From an uncultured Gammaproteobacteria bacterium (lineage in GTDB: Bacteria > Pseudomonadota > Gammaproteobacteria > GCA-001735895): a stretch of DNA of 64,000 nt. Location: contig CAJXUC010000003.1 in the NCBI GenBank assembly GCA_913061315.1, positions 1 to 64,000 on the forward strand. Direction: 5' to 3'. The position numbers and the translations under genes are program-made. Position 1 is the stretch's first letter. Each line of letters begins with the position of its first letter. A model generated the notes under the pieces. The model saw nothing but the letters and a program-made list of their open reading frames with translations. It did no database searches and was not told the origin of the DNA. Shown piece after piece: positions 54,911-64,000 of the stretch.

Positions 54911-56680
54911 ATGTGTGGTTTGTTTGGAGCTTTGAGTTTTACCAATCAAGGCATTGATAAAAGATTGGCTCAAGCAATGTCAGAAAAAGTTGCCCGCCGT
55001 GGACCTGATGATAAGGGAGAGTGGTTTGATGGCCCTGTCATGCTTGGACATCGTCGGTTATCAATTATTGATCTTTCGGCTGCTGGACATCAGCCGATGC
55101 ATGATGTTCAGCAGCGATTTAGTATTGTCTTTAATGGCACCATCTATAATTACCCAGAGCTCCGCGAAGAGTTACTAACGAAAGGTTATCAGTTTCATTC
55201 GCACAGTGACACAGAAGTTATTCTTAATGCTTATGCCTGCTGGGGTGAACACTGTAGCGAAAAATTAACAGGAATGTTTGCGTTTGCAATTTGGGACAAG
55301 CAGCGGCAAAGTCTTTTCCTCGCTCGGGATCGTCTTGGCATTAAACCGTTGTATTTCGCTAAAACTTTAACTGCGTTCTACTTCGCCTCGAATCCGCAGG
55401 CATTACTTGCCACTGGTCAATGTGATACCTCAATTGATTCGGTCGCTCTTCATCACCAATTGAGTTTGCATGCAGTTATTCCCGCACCTCGAACATTGTT
55501 TAAAGGGATTCGAAAGTGTAAACCAGCCTGTCACATGCAAATTGGGGCCGATGGGGTTTTATCGCAAAGTCGTTACTGGACTTTGTCAGCTCAACGACAA
55601 CAAACACAATGGTCTTCGCAAGACTGGAACGAAGCAATTCATCAGGCTCTTTTAAAGGCCGTCAAAAAGCGCATTCAGATTGCTGATGTACCCGTGGGTG
55701 TGTTGCTATCAGGTGGGCTTGATTCCAGTCTATTGGTTGCGCTGTTAGATGAAGCTGGAGTGGGTAAAATTAAAACCTTCAGTATCGGTTTTGAAGACCA
55801 GCCTGAGGAAAAAGGCAATGAATTTGAATTCTCTGACCCGGTTGCCAAACGATACAATACTGATCATCACAAGTTTCTAATTCCCAATGCAGAGGTGCTC
55901 ACAAGACTACCTGAAGCAGTAAGAGCCATGGCTGAACCCATGGTAGGGCAGGATGCGGTTGCGTTTTACTTGCTGTCAGAACAGGTATCAAAATCAGTTA
56001 AAGTCGTGCAAAGCGGGCAGGGTGCTGACGAAGTGTTTGCCGGTTATTTCTGGTACGACCGAATGCAGGCAGCCTCTGGTTCATCAGTCCAACGATTTGC
56101 ATCGAATTATGTTGATCGTGACCATGATGAGTTTTGTGAAACAGTTGATGCGGCTTATCGAGGTGAAGATCATACGTCGGCGTTCATTGAGAAACAGCTT
56201 GAGACCGAACATGCAGACACGTTTATGGATGCAGTATTACGATTCGACACAACGACACTCATTGTTGATGATCCAGTTAAACGAGTCGATAATATGACCA
56301 TGGCTTGGGGGCTAGAAGCCAGGGTGCCGTTTTTAGATCATGAATTAGTCGAACTAGCAGCAGCTTGCCCACCTGAATTAAAGTTGAAGCATGGCGGCAA
56401 AGGTATTTTGAAGGAAATTTCACGTGGACGAATTCCCGACGCTGTTATTGACCGTCCAAAAGGCTACTTCCCGATGCCAGCACTAAAGTATGTGCGAGGT
56501 GAGTTTTATGACTTCATGGCTGATACCTTAAACAGTCAGGCAAGTTTGGAACGTGGAATTTTCAACCGACAGTATGTAGACAAACTATTAAAAGAGCCTG
56601 AAAAACATTTCACTCGACTTAATGGTAGTAAGCTTTGGCACTGTGCACTGTTAGAATATTGGCTGCAGCAACAAATATAA
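54911..56680 (+). CDS. asnO: Asparagine synthase-family amidotransferase, N-acetylglutaminylglutamine amide type
   Basis: 589-residue glutamine-dependent amidotransferase. Class II glutaminase domain with the nucleophilic Cys2 (MCGLFG), RRGPDDKGEW and FNGTIYNYPELREELL; then the synthetase domain with the ATP loop VLLSGGLDSSLLVALL (near 266) and VQSGQGADEVFAGYFWY. The length and the second-half segments (MAEPMVGQDAVAFYLLSEQ; RVDNMTMAWGLEARVPFLD) match the NAGGN osmolyte amidotransferase branch rather than AsnB. Its usual partner, the GNAT/ATP-grasp N-acetylglutaminylglutamine synthetase, is not next to it. Specific branch moderately sure, general family sure. Confidence 0.8.
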   Translation: MCGLFGALSFTNQGIDKRLAQAMSEKVARRGPDDKGEWFDGPVMLGHRRLSIIDLSAAGHQPMHDVQQRFSIVFNGTIYNYPELREELLTKGYQFHSHSDTEVILNAYACWGEHCSEKLTGMFAFAIWDKQRQSLFLARDRLGIKPLYFAKTLTAFYFASNPQALLATGQCDTSIDSVALHHQLSLHAVIPAPRTLFKGIRKCKPACHMQIGADGVLSQSRYWTLSAQRQQTQWSSQDWNEAIHQALLKAVKKRIQIADVPVGVLLSGGLDSSLLVALLDEAGVGKIKTFSIGFEDQPEEKGNEFEFSDPVAKRYNTDHHKFLIPNAEVLTRLPEAVRAMAEPMVGQDAVAFYLLSEQVSKSVKVVQSGQGADEVFAGYFWYDRMQAASGSSVQRFASNYVDRDHDEFCETVDAAYRGEDHTSAFIEKQLETEHADTFMDAVLRFDTTTLIVDDPVKRVDNMTMAWGLEARVPFLDHELVELAAACPPELKLKHGGKGILKEISRGRIPDAVIDRPKGYFPMPALKYVRGEFYDFMADTLNSQASLERGIFNRQYVDKLLKEPEKHFTRLNGSKLWHCALLEYWLQQQI

Positions 56681-56929
56681 GGTTTCTCAAAAAGGCCACT
56701 TTTACTACCATTTTGGCGATAGCACCATGCTGGAATTTCCTCTATGCCATACATGAGGCGGTTCTTTAAGCGGTGCTTCGATACACTTACCCTAAAGTAG
56801 AGCTTTTCGCGATACTCAGATTCAGCAAATAATTTGTTACTCTGATTTTAATCAGTCAGAAAAACAGTTATCATAATAACCTACTACTTTAGTCAGTTAT
56901 TATACAGCCACCCAACCAGAGGAATTCAG

Positions 56930-57253
56930 ATGGACGTTTTAGATCGTATTAAGCAACAGGTTGAAGGTCATCCTGTATTGATTTATATGAAAGGCACACC
57001 TCAGTTGCCTCAGTGTGGATTTTCGAGCCGAACCGTAGAGGCTCTGAAATCACTCGAGGTAGAGTTTGCTTATGTCAATGTATTGTCAGACCCCGATATC
57101 TTTCAAAACTTACCGAGATTTGCCGATTGGCCAACATTCCCCCAAGTCTATGTTGACGGTGAGCTAATTGGTGGATGTGATATCACTTTAGAAATGCATG
57201 CCTCTGGTGATTTGCAAAAAATGGCGGCTGAAGCTGTTGAGAAAAAATCTTAA
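56930..57253 (+). CDS. grxD: Monothiol glutaredoxin Grx4
   Basis: 107-residue monothiol glutaredoxin that carries and transfers [2Fe-2S] clusters. Contains the CGFS active site (LPQCGFSSRTVEAL, near 30), the glutathione-binding WPTFPQVYVDGELIGGCDI and YMKGTPQ. Standard length. The 249 bases upstream hold no gene; a 6-base palindrome CTGATT-tt-AATCAG at 56842-56855 lies in the probable promoter region. Confidence 0.95.
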   Translation: MDVLDRIKQQVEGHPVLIYMKGTPQLPQCGFSSRTVEALKSLEVEFAYVNVLSDPDIFQNLPRFADWPTFPQVYVDGELIGGCDITLEMHASGDLQKMAAEAVEKKS

Positions 57254-57295
57254 TAGACGGTCTCAACTATTTAACAAAGTTTTTTGATTAGAAGC

Positions 57296-57330
57296 AAAAA
57301 AGCCCTGTGAGTTGCAATAGGGCTTTTTTT
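57296..57330. terminator. Bidirectional terminator between grxD and rnt
   Basis: AAAAAAGCCCT (57296-57306) pairs with AGGGCTTTTTT (57319-57329) around a 12-base loop. The A and T tracts serve both convergent genes. Confidence 0.93.
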
Positions 57331-57401
57331 GTTCTGAGTGCTCTCTGCTTTATTGTCTAAATTAAAGTTTCATTGGTTTTCTAATATAATTCAAAGCCAC
57401 C

Positions 57402-58013
57402 TTATGTGCCTATAAACGATGTCTCGTTAACGATTTTACAAAACAGTGCCGCTGTGATCTCTGCATCATAAATAGCTGAATGTGCTTCATTAGAGTCCCA
57501 TTTTAATCCTGCGGCTTGAACAGATCGAGCTAATACGGTTTGTCCATAAATCAAACCAGACAAACTCACTGTGTCAAAACTACTAAAGGGATGAAATGGA
57601 TTACGTTTAATTCCCGTGCGTTGCGCCGCAATATTGATGAATTTCAAATCAAAATTGGCATTGTGGCCAACCAGTATCGCTTTAGTGCAGCCGTGCTTTT
57701 TTAGTGCTTCCCGAATCGGTTTAAAAATTTTAGGTAAAGCCTGTTTTTCATCGATAGCCATTCGAAAAGGGTGATCGACATCAATACCGTTAACCTCCAT
57801 TGACTTGGGTTCAAGGTTGGCACCAGGAAAGGGATTGACGTGACAGGTAATGGTCTCAGCGCAATAGAACTGACCTTGATCATTAATATCAACTATCACC
57901 GCAGCGATTTGAAGTAGGGCATCAGTTTGCTCATTAAAGCCACCAGTTTCTACATCGACTACCACTGGCATATAGCCACGGAACCTTTGCGCCATCGCAA
58001 CGATGTTACTCAT
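57402..58013 (-). CDS. rnt: Ribonuclease T
   Basis: 203-residue DEDDh exoribonuclease that trims tRNA and other stable RNA 3' ends. [20 protein letters not shown] (ExoI), [19 protein letters not shown] (ExoII), [17 protein letters not shown] and [20 protein letters not shown] (ExoIII) align with E. coli RNase T. Start at ATG 58013, one base after the pyrC stop codon; the longer frame upstream lies inside pyrC. Translationally coupled to pyrC. Confidence 0.94.
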   Translation of the reverse strand: MSNIVAMAQRFRGYMPVVVDVETGGFNEQTDALLQIAAVIVDINDQGQFYCAETITCHVNPFPGANLEPKSMEVNGIDVDHPFRMAIDEKQALPKIFKPIREALKKHGCTKAILVGHNANFDLKFINIAAQRTGIKRNPFHPFSSFDTVSLSGLIYGQTVLARSVQAAGLKWDSNEAHSAIYDAEITAALFCKIVNETSFIGT

Positions 58014-58014
58014 T

Positions 58015-59046
58015 TTAAACAATGCTCCATTGCAGTGTTTCTCCTGCTTTAAAAGGAATAAGTAATCCACCGGGATAATCTAATGTTTGCGGCACCTGCC
58101 ATTCAGATTTTTCTATTGTGATTTGTAGAGTATTAACTGGTAATCTGTAGAATTTGGGTCCATTTAAGCTCATGAATGCTTCAAAATGAGAAAAGTCACC
58201 AGCCAATTCAAAAGCTTCGGCGTATAGCTCTATCGCACAAAAAGCCGAATAAATTCCAGCACAGCCGCAGGCAGATTCTTTAGCCGTCTGACTGTGGGGT
58301 GCGCTATCGGTTCCGGCAAAAAAACGACCCGAATGACCCGTTGCAGCATTCAGTAGCGCCACTCGATGTTCTTCTCGCTTAGCAATGGGTAAGCAATAAT
58401 GATGAGGGCGAATGCCCCCTTCGAACATCGCATTGCGGTTGATCAATAAATGATGTGGGGTGATAGTAGCTGCAACATCATCGTCTTGCGCCAGCACAAA
58501 ATCGACTGCTTCACGAGTAGTGATGTGCTCAAAAATGATCCTTAATTCAGGGAAGTCATTTCGAATCTGCTGCATAGTGGAGTCAATAAAGTGCTTTTCA
58601 CGATCAAAAATATCCACTTTGTTGTCGGTTGCCTCACCGTGAATAAGTAGTGGAAACTGATGTTTTTGCATGGCTTCTAAAACAGGGTAAATTTTTTGGA
58701 TATGCGTGACACCAGCATCAGAATTAGTTGTTGCACCCGCAGGGTAGAGTTTTGCACCCAGAATGTTGTGAGATAGACTGGCGAGAGCAATATCTTCGAC
58801 CCGTGTATTATTCGTTAAATAAAGTGTCATTAACGGTTGAAATTGGCTGCCCACTGGCAGGTCAGACAATATTCTCTGTCGATATGATTCCGCCTCTTCG
58901 CAATTGGTAATAGGTGGCTTTAAATTGGGCATAACTATAGCGCGACCAAATTGTTTGGCGGTATCACCAACGACAGCAGCAAGATAGGGTGAATCTCGCA
59001 AGTGTAGGTGCCAGTCGTCAGGTTTAATTATGGTGAGCTTATTCAT
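58015..59046 (-). CDS. pyrC: Dihydroorotase (class II)
   Basis: 343-residue zinc amidohydrolase, third step of pyrimidine synthesis. The metal-binding pair is in [15 protein letters not shown] (near 10); the carboxylated Lys is in [15 protein letters not shown]; further metal ligands are [15 protein letters not shown] and the late Asp in [15 protein letters not shown]. Like E. coli PyrC (348), not the longer class I type. The frame opens four codons upstream to a TTG; ATG at 59046 is preferred. Confidence 0.95.
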   Translation of the reverse strand: MNKLTIIKPDDWHLHLRDSPYLAAVVGDTAKQFGRAIVMPNLKPPITNCEEAESYRQRILSDLPVGSQFQPLMTLYLTNNTRVEDIALASLSHNILGAKLYPAGATTNSDAGVTHIQKIYPVLEAMQKHQFPLLIHGEATDNKVDIFDREKHFIDSTMQQIRNDFPELRIIFEHITTREAVDFVLAQDDDVAATITPHHLLINRNAMFEGGIRPHHYCLPIAKREEHRVALLNAATGHSGRFFAGTDSAPHSQTAKESACGCAGIYSAFCAIELYAEAFELAGDFSHFEAFMSLNGPKFYRLPVNTLQITIEKSEWQVPQTLDYPGGLLIPFKAGETLQWSIV

Positions 59047-59257
59047 AGAGATGTTCAATAGTGGGAATAATTATGGATAAAAGTCATCATACCATCTGCA
59101 AAGATTAGTTTTTAATGTTAGTCGAGCTATTTATATTAAAACTAATTATGACGCTAATTGAGCGTTAACAGTTAATATGCCGTAAAGTTTTACATAATGA
59201 CATTAATTAATTTGTGTCGATATATTATAACAGGCTATAAAGTTGTATATAACAGTT

Positions 59258-59290
59258 ATCAGGGGTACCAAAGATAAAGATAACCCTGAT
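59258..59290 (+). promoter_or_regulatory. Inverted repeat in the aceE leader
   Basis: ATCAGGG (59258-59264) and CCCTGAT (59284-59290) form a perfect 7-base inverted repeat with a 19-base AT-rich loop, ending 28 bases before the aceE ATG. It is not the PdhR box known from E. coli. It could be a transcript hairpin or a regulator site. Confidence 0.4.
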
Positions 59291-59317
59291 CAAATACCAA
59301 CGCTAAGTGAGTGATCA

Positions 59318-61975
59318 ATGGCAAATGAAATAGATCTCGACCCACAAGAAACATTGGAATGGATTGAATCTCTCGAGTCCGTATTAGATCGGGAAGGTCC
59401 AGAAAGGGCACACTTTCTGCTGGAGCAATTAATTGACAAAACAAGGCGCTCGGGTGCCTACTTGCCCTATTCCGCCAAGACAGCCTACGTGAACACTATC
59501 CCTGTTTCGAAGCAAAAGCCTATTCCTGGTGACCAAGCTATTGAACATAGAATTCGATCAGTGATTCGTTGGAATGCCGCTGCGATGGTTGTGCATGCCA
59601 ATCGCAAGTCCTCTGAGCTTGGTGGCCATATTGCAAGCTTTGCCTCGGCGGCTACCTTGTATGATGTTGCTTTTAATCACTTTTTCCGTGCCCCCACTGA
59701 AGAAAATAAAGGTGACCTCGTATTTTACCAAGGACATTCCGCTCCCGGTATATATGCCAGAGCGTTTCTTGAAGGACGTCTCAGCGAAGAGCAGCTTGAA
59801 GCGTTCCGACAAGAAGCCAGTAATCCTAATGGTTTGTCGTCTTACCCGCACCCTTGGCTGATGCCTGACTTCTGGCAATTCCCTACAGTGTCGATGGGTC
59901 TTGGGCCCCTGATGGCCATCTACCAAGCCAGATTTATGAAATATCTTGAGAATCGAGAGATTTTACCAAGGCAGAAACGTAAAGTCTGGGCTTTTATGGG
60001 TGATGGCGAAATGGACGAACCCGAATCGTTGGGCGCTATTTCTTTAGCATCCCGTGAAAATCTGGATAACTTAGTGTTTGTGGTTAACTGTAACCTACAG
60101 CGTTTAGATGGCCCCGTTCGTGGTAATGGAAAAATCATTCAAGAATTAGAAGCCGTATTCCGTGGTGCTGGTTGGAATGTTCTCAAGGTCGTTTGGGGTT
60201 CTTACTGGGATCCTTTGTTAGCCAAGGACAAAGATGGCCATCTACTAAAGCGGATGGAAGAAGCGGTTGACGGGGAGTACCAATCCTACAAAGCTAAAGG
60301 GGGCGCTTTTACGCGAGAGCACTTCTTTGGTAAATATCCGGAATTGCTCGAAATGGTATCCGATATGTCAGATGAAGATATTTGGCGACTAAACCGGGGT
60401 GGGCATGATCCACACAAAGTCTATGCGGCTTATGCTGAGGCTGTCGAATATGAGGATCGTCCTACTGTTATTTTGGCTAAAACGGTTAAAGGCTATGGTA
60501 TGGGTGAAGCGGGTGAAGGACAGAATATTACGCATTCTCAGAAAAAAATGGGTGAGCATGCACTTAAAGCATTCCGCGATCGTTTCGATATTCCGGTTGA
60601 TGATGAAAAGATTGCGGAAGCACCTTTTTATAAGTTTCCAGAAGACAGTGTAGAAATGAAATATATGCGTGCACAGCGCGAAAAGCTCGGTGGTTATATG
60701 CCGCAGCGACAGGATACTGCAGAACCACTGGTAATACCGAGCCTCGAAACGTTTAGTGCATTACTCAAAGATAGTGGCGATAGGGAGTTTTCTACTACAA
60801 TGGCATTTGTCCGAATCCTATCAACTCTAACTCGTGACAAGCAGATTGGTAAAAATATTGTGCCTATAGTGCCAGATGAAGCTCGTACTTTTGGTATGGA
60901 AGGCATGTTCCGCCAGTTGGGTATTTACTCTTCTCAAGGGCAGTTATATGAACCCATGGATTCAGATCAAGTGATGTATTACCGCGAAGATGTCAAAGGT
61001 CAGATCCTGCAGGAAGGTATTAACGAAGCGGGTGCAATGTCTTCATGGATTGCTGCTGGCTCAGCTTATAGTTCGCATGGCATCAATATGATGCCTTTCT
61101 ACATTTATTATTCGATGTTCGGCTTTCAACGAATTGGTGATCTGGCTTGGGCTGCAGGCGATATGCAGGTCAGAGGTTTTTTGATGGGCGGCACAGCCGG
61201 CAGAACAACGCTGGCAGGTGAAGGTTTGCAACATCAGGATGGTCATAGTCTTATCGTTGCAGGTACCATTCCTAACTGTGTTTCCTACGATCCAACCTAT
61301 GCTTATGAATTGGCTGTTATTATTCACGATGGTATGAAACGTATGTTTCAGTTAAATAATAAAGTCTTTTACTATATCACCGTGATGAATGAAAATTACA
61401 GCCATCGAGCTCTGCCAAAAGGTGCTGAGCAAGGTATTATTAAGGGTATTTACTGTCTGCAAGAGGGTGATGAAAAAGGTAAGAAAGTTCAGTTAATGGG
61501 GTCTGGCACGATTTTACGTGAAGTATTGGAAGCATCAGAATTGCTCAAGCAAGACTTTGACATTAATTCTGATGTTTGGAGTGTCACTAGTGTTAACGAA
61601 CTAGCGCGTGAAGCCTCAGACTGTACCCGATGGAATCAGCTTCACCCAATGAAAAAAGCAAGAAAGAGCTACCTTCAAACGCAGCTAGACGGGCGTAAAG
61701 GGCCCGCAGTTATGGCGACTGACTACACCCGTGCATTCGTCAGTCAACTGCGCGAACATGTTCCAATGCCATTTACAACCCTCGGAACGGATGGCTATGG
61801 GCGAAGTGATACGCGAGTCAATTTACGTACTTTCTTTGAGGTGAATCGTTTCTATATTGTGGTCACTGCACTTAAAGCTTTGGCAGACACGGGTGAAATA
61901 GAAGATAAGGTCGTTCAGTTAGCCATTAAGAAATATAAGATCGATCCCGAAAAACCCAATCCAATGACAGTATAG
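59318..61975 (+). CDS. aceE: Pyruvate dehydrogenase E1 component (homodimeric type)
   Basis: 885-residue thiamine-diphosphate enzyme that decarboxylates pyruvate and acetylates the lipoyl groups of E2. Features: YQGHSAPGIYARAFLEGRLS, the ThDP/Mg motif MGDGEMDEPESLGAIS ending in NCNLQRLDGPVRGNG, FGMEGMFRQLGIYSSQGQLY, GTAGRTTLAGEGLQHQDGHS and GTDGYGRSDTRVNLR. Length equals E. coli AceE (887). Starts the aceE-aceF-lpdA operon. Confidence 0.97.
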   Translation: MANEIDLDPQETLEWIESLESVLDREGPERAHFLLEQLIDKTRRSGAYLPYSAKTAYVNTIPVSKQKPIPGDQAIEHRIRSVIRWNAAAMVVHANRKSSELGGHIASFASAATLYDVAFNHFFRAPTEENKGDLVFYQGHSAPGIYARAFLEGRLSEEQLEAFRQEASNPNGLSSYPHPWLMPDFWQFPTVSMGLGPLMAIYQARFMKYLENREILPRQKRKVWAFMGDGEMDEPESLGAISLASRENLDNLVFVVNCNLQRLDGPVRGNGKIIQELEAVFRGAGWNVLKVVWGSYWDPLLAKDKDGHLLKRMEEAVDGEYQSYKAKGGAFTREHFFGKYPELLEMVSDMSDEDIWRLNRGGHDPHKVYAAYAEAVEYEDRPTVILAKTVKGYGMGEAGEGQNITHSQKKMGEHALKAFRDRFDIPVDDEKIAEAPFYKFPEDSVEMKYMRAQREKLGGYMPQRQDTAEPLVIPSLETFSALLKDSGDREFSTTMAFVRILSTLTRDKQIGKNIVPIVPDEARTFGMEGMFRQLGIYSSQGQLYEPMDSDQVMYYREDVKGQILQEGINEAGAMSSWIAAGSAYSSHGINMMPFYIYYSMFGFQRIGDLAWAAGDMQVRGFLMGGTAGRTTLAGEGLQHQDGHSLIVAGTIPNCVSYDPTYAYELAVIIHDGMKRMFQLNNKVFYYITVMNENYSHRALPKGAEQGIIKGIYCLQEGDEKGKKVQLMGSGTILREVLEASELLKQDFDINSDVWSVTSVNELAREASDCTRWNQLHPMKKARKSYLQTQLDGRKGPAVMATDYTRAFVSQLREHVPMPFTTLGTDGYGRSDTRVNLRTFFEVNRFYIVVTALKALADTGEIEDKVVQLAIKKYKIDPEKPNPMTV

Positions 61976-61996
61976 TCAGTAGTAGAGGAAATAATT

Positions 61997-63316
61997 TTGT
62001 CAGAACTATTAACAATAACGCTACCGGCACTGGGTGACTTCGACGAAATCGAAATTATTGAAGTGCTGATAGTGCCTGGTGATGAAATTGAAGCGGAAGA
62101 CTCCACTATCATTTTAGAGTCCGACAAGGCAACGATGGAAATACCGAGTCCTTACTCCGGTAAGGTGGTGTCGGTTCACGTCAAAGTTGGTGATCGCATT
62201 TCAGAGGGCACTACAATCGCTAAACTTGAGGCAGCTGAAGTAAAACAGGATGAGCCTGTGACGTTAGAAAAAGAACAGGTGCCAACTTCAATAGAAAAAG
62301 TGATTGAGATTGTTCCTGAAATTAAAGTAACAGGAGAGAAAAAAGATGTTGCAGATCAAAAAACAGCTAAGTTGCCGCCAATTTTGCCCACGAGACATGA
62401 AGAAAATCAAACTAATAAGCTCATCCATGCAAGTCCATCGATCCGACGTCACGCCAGAGAGCTGGGTGTTAACTTAGAATTGTTGATTGGGACGGGAGCT
62501 AAAGGCCGAATCTTAAAAGAGGATGTTAAAGCTTTCATTAAAGCCACCCTATCGGCTTCGCCATCGGGGGGTGGAATTTCAGTGTCGGTCATGCCAACGA
62601 TCGATTTTTCAAAGTTTGGTGAGGTTGAGGTTGAAACCTTGAGTCGTATTCAAAAAATATCAGGAGCTCACTTGCATCGAAGTTGGGTAAGTGTTCCTCA
62701 CGTCACTCAGTTTGATGAAGCCAACATTACTGCGCTAGAAGCCTTCCGTAAATCACTCAAAAGTGAAGCAGAAAAAAAGGGTGTTCGGCTAACCCCTCTC
62801 GTGTTTATGATGAAAGCTGTGGTTGCTGCGCTGCAAGAATTTCCTCGCTTTAATGCATCTTTAGACAGTAGTGGTGAACGTTTGATATTGAAAAAGTATT
62901 TTCATATTGGCGTTGCAGTGGATACGCCCAACGGCTTAATGGTGCCAGTTATTCGTGATGTTGACAAAAAAGGACTATATGACCTAGCTGAAGAACTAGC
63001 CTTAACCGCACAAAGGGCAAGGGAAGGCAAAATGTTACCGGGTGATATGCAAGGTGGTTGCTTTACTATATCCAGTTTGGGTGGGATTGGTGGTACTAAT
63101 TTCACTCCCATTGTGAACGCCCCGGAAGTCGCTATTTTGGGTGTCGCAAAAGCTAAAATGCAGCCAGTCTACCAGGACGATGGCACCTTTAGTGCGGAAT
63201 TAATTTTACCTTTAGCTTTGTCCTATGATCATCGAGTCATAGATGGTGCCCAAGGAGCCAGATTTACTAGTTTTTTGAGTCAGGTAATTACAGATATCAG
63301 AAGAGTATTATTATAA
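61997..63316 (+). CDS. aceF: Pyruvate dehydrogenase E2, dihydrolipoyllysine acetyltransferase (TTG start)
   Basis: 439-residue core of the pyruvate dehydrogenase complex. One lipoyl domain (about 1-78) with the lipoylated Lys in ILESDKATMEIPSP (near 43), a flexible linker, the E1/E3-binding peripheral domain (ASPSIRRHARELGVNLELLI, near 138) and the catalytic domain (about 205-439) with the active-site His in SYDHRVIDGAQGARF. E. coli E2 has three lipoyl domains; this has one. The start is TTG 61997, with AGAGGAA ending about six bases upstream. Confidence 0.95.
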   Translation: MSELLTITLPALGDFDEIEIIEVLIVPGDEIEAEDSTIILESDKATMEIPSPYSGKVVSVHVKVGDRISEGTTIAKLEAAEVKQDEPVTLEKEQVPTSIEKVIEIVPEIKVTGEKKDVADQKTAKLPPILPTRHEENQTNKLIHASPSIRRHARELGVNLELLIGTGAKGRILKEDVKAFIKATLSASPSGGGISVSVMPTIDFSKFGEVEVETLSRIQKISGAHLHRSWVSVPHVTQFDEANITALEAFRKSLKSEAEKKGVRLTPLVFMMKAVVAALQEFPRFNASLDSSGERLILKKYFHIGVAVDTPNGLMVPVIRDVDKKGLYDLAEELALTAQRAREGKMLPGDMQGGCFTISSLGGIGGTNFTPIVNAPEVAILGVAKAKMQPVYQDDGTFSAELILPLALSYDHRVIDGAQGARFTSFLSQVITDIRRVLL

Positions 63317-63320
63317 TCAT

Positions 63321-64000
63321 GAGCATTAAACAAATAGAGCTGCCAGATATTGGTGGATTCGACAGCGTTGAAATTATTGAATTACATATTGCTGTTGGCG
63401 ACCAAATTAACCTTGAAGACCCTATCATCACTTTGGAATCAGAAAAGGCATCAATGGATATACCGTCACCACAGTCCGGTACAGTCAGTGAAATACGGGT
63501 GTCAGTCGGTGATAAAATTGCTGAGGGTAGCGTACTGTGCAGTATTAAAGTGGATGAAGTATCAACAGCAGAAATTAATTCCAACGATCATCAAGCCAAA
63601 TTAACGAATAACGACAACCAGGAGGATGCGGTGTCAACCGGTTCAACAGACAGTAAAGCATTAGTATCAGGAAAAAAGATGGAAATAAAGACAGAATTGC
63701 TGGTGCTGGGTGCAGGCCCTGGCGGTTATACCGCAGCCTTTCGAGCGGCAGATTTAGGTAAAAAGGTTACCTTGGTTGAGCGTTATGATTCACTCGGTGG
63801 TGTTTGTTTAAATGTCGGTTGCATTCCTTCAAAAGCACTGTTGCATACCGCTCAAATGCTTAATGAAGCCGAGCATATGAAAGCGAATGGCGTTGACTTT
63901 GGTAAACCAAAAATTGATTTGGCTGGTGTCAATAGCTTCAAGAATAAAGTCGTGTCCAAACTAACAGGTGGTCTTAAGCAGCTCGCGAAGCAGCGTAAAG
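63321..64000 (+). CDS. lpdA: Dihydrolipoamide dehydrogenase (E3) with N-terminal lipoyl domain, partial
   Basis: Runs off the window end after 226 codons. The N-terminal lipoyl domain (about 1-78) has the lipoylated Lys in LESEKASMDIPSP and is joined by an Asn/Ser-rich linker to the flavoprotein part (from about 120): FAD-binding LLVLGAGPGGYTAAFRAADL and the redox disulfide GGVCLNVGCIPSKAL. The fused lipoyl-E3 form occurs in several proteobacteria (for example Neisseria) but not in E. coli. Four bases after aceF. Confidence 0.95.

Noticed and set aside
49..64000. CRISPR array, tRNA or rRNA genes, insertion sequences with inverted ends
   Set aside because: I looked through the intergenic stretches and saw no regularly spaced repeats, no cloverleaf-type sequences and no intact transposase.

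Overview
The window is chromosomal DNA from a gammaproteobacterium with low GC (by eye about 40%). This rests on gene order typical of that class (mltD-yafS-rnhA-dnaQ; ffs-dnaX-ybaB-recR; lpxC-M23 peptidase-secA; pilBCD-coaE-zapD; pilSR; aceE-aceF-lpdA) and on the protein families present. A sigma-28-type promoter in front of motAB and a full type IV pilus core set suggest a cell that swims and twitches. The genus cannot be fixed from the sequence alone. The first 48 bases are not genomic: they are an Illumina Nextera adapter with its index, so the contig begins with untrimmed library sequence.

Layout. 49-1295: AT-rich, no intact gene, possibly a decayed minus-strand gene. 1296-5162 (minus): signalling module of a PP2C phosphatase, an FHA protein and a CHASE2 adenylate cyclase. 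5577-9869: cell-wall hydrolase mltD, a methyltransferase, rnhA, dnaQ, smpB. 10040-24225: a catabolic island of about 14 kb. It has a minus-strand operon for gamma-butyrobetaine/carnitine breakdown (CoA ligase, acyl-CoA dehydrogenase, hydratase, carnitine dehydrogenase, dehydrocarnitine cleavage enzyme). A GlxA/CdhR-type regulator is divergent from it. A plus-strand set follows (MmgE/PrpD protein, 4-OT tautomerase, alpha/beta hydrolase, RidA protein, aldehyde dehydrogenase) whose substrate I cannot name, then a wrecked Rieske oxygenase gene and a LysR regulator. 24408-36853: housekeeping core (4.5S RNA, dnaX, ybaB, recR, hinT, rsgA, phhB, orn, motAB, lpxC, M23 peptidase, secA). 36866-47532: argJ, zapD, coaE, the pil genes, pilSR and a small membrane protein. 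47814-64000: dksA, a 5'-nucleotidase, argA, a degenerate GGDEF protein, argF/argD, a PuuD-like membrane protein, an asparagine-synthase-family amidotransferase, grxD, rnt, pyrC and the pyruvate dehydrogenase operon, which runs off the end inside lpdA.

How parts work together. The carnitine operon would turn gamma-butyrobetaine into carnitine and then betainyl-CoA plus acetoacetate. It has no visible thioesterase or CoA-transferase; an ADP-forming CoA ligase takes that position and may recover ATP. Copies of a TTTTGACGAAA-type element lie upstream of both the carnitine operon and the PrpD operon, suggesting one regulator for both. The most striking single-gene feature is dnaX: the zero frame ends at codon 379 just after a run of nine A, while the -1 frame carries an intact tau C-terminus, so both gamma-like and tau proteins are probably made by frameshifting or transcript slippage. 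Other points worth attention are a DksA with only one of the four zinc cysteines, consensus sigma-54 and sigma-28 promoters for pilA and motA, and the lipoyl domain fused to lipoamide dehydrogenase.
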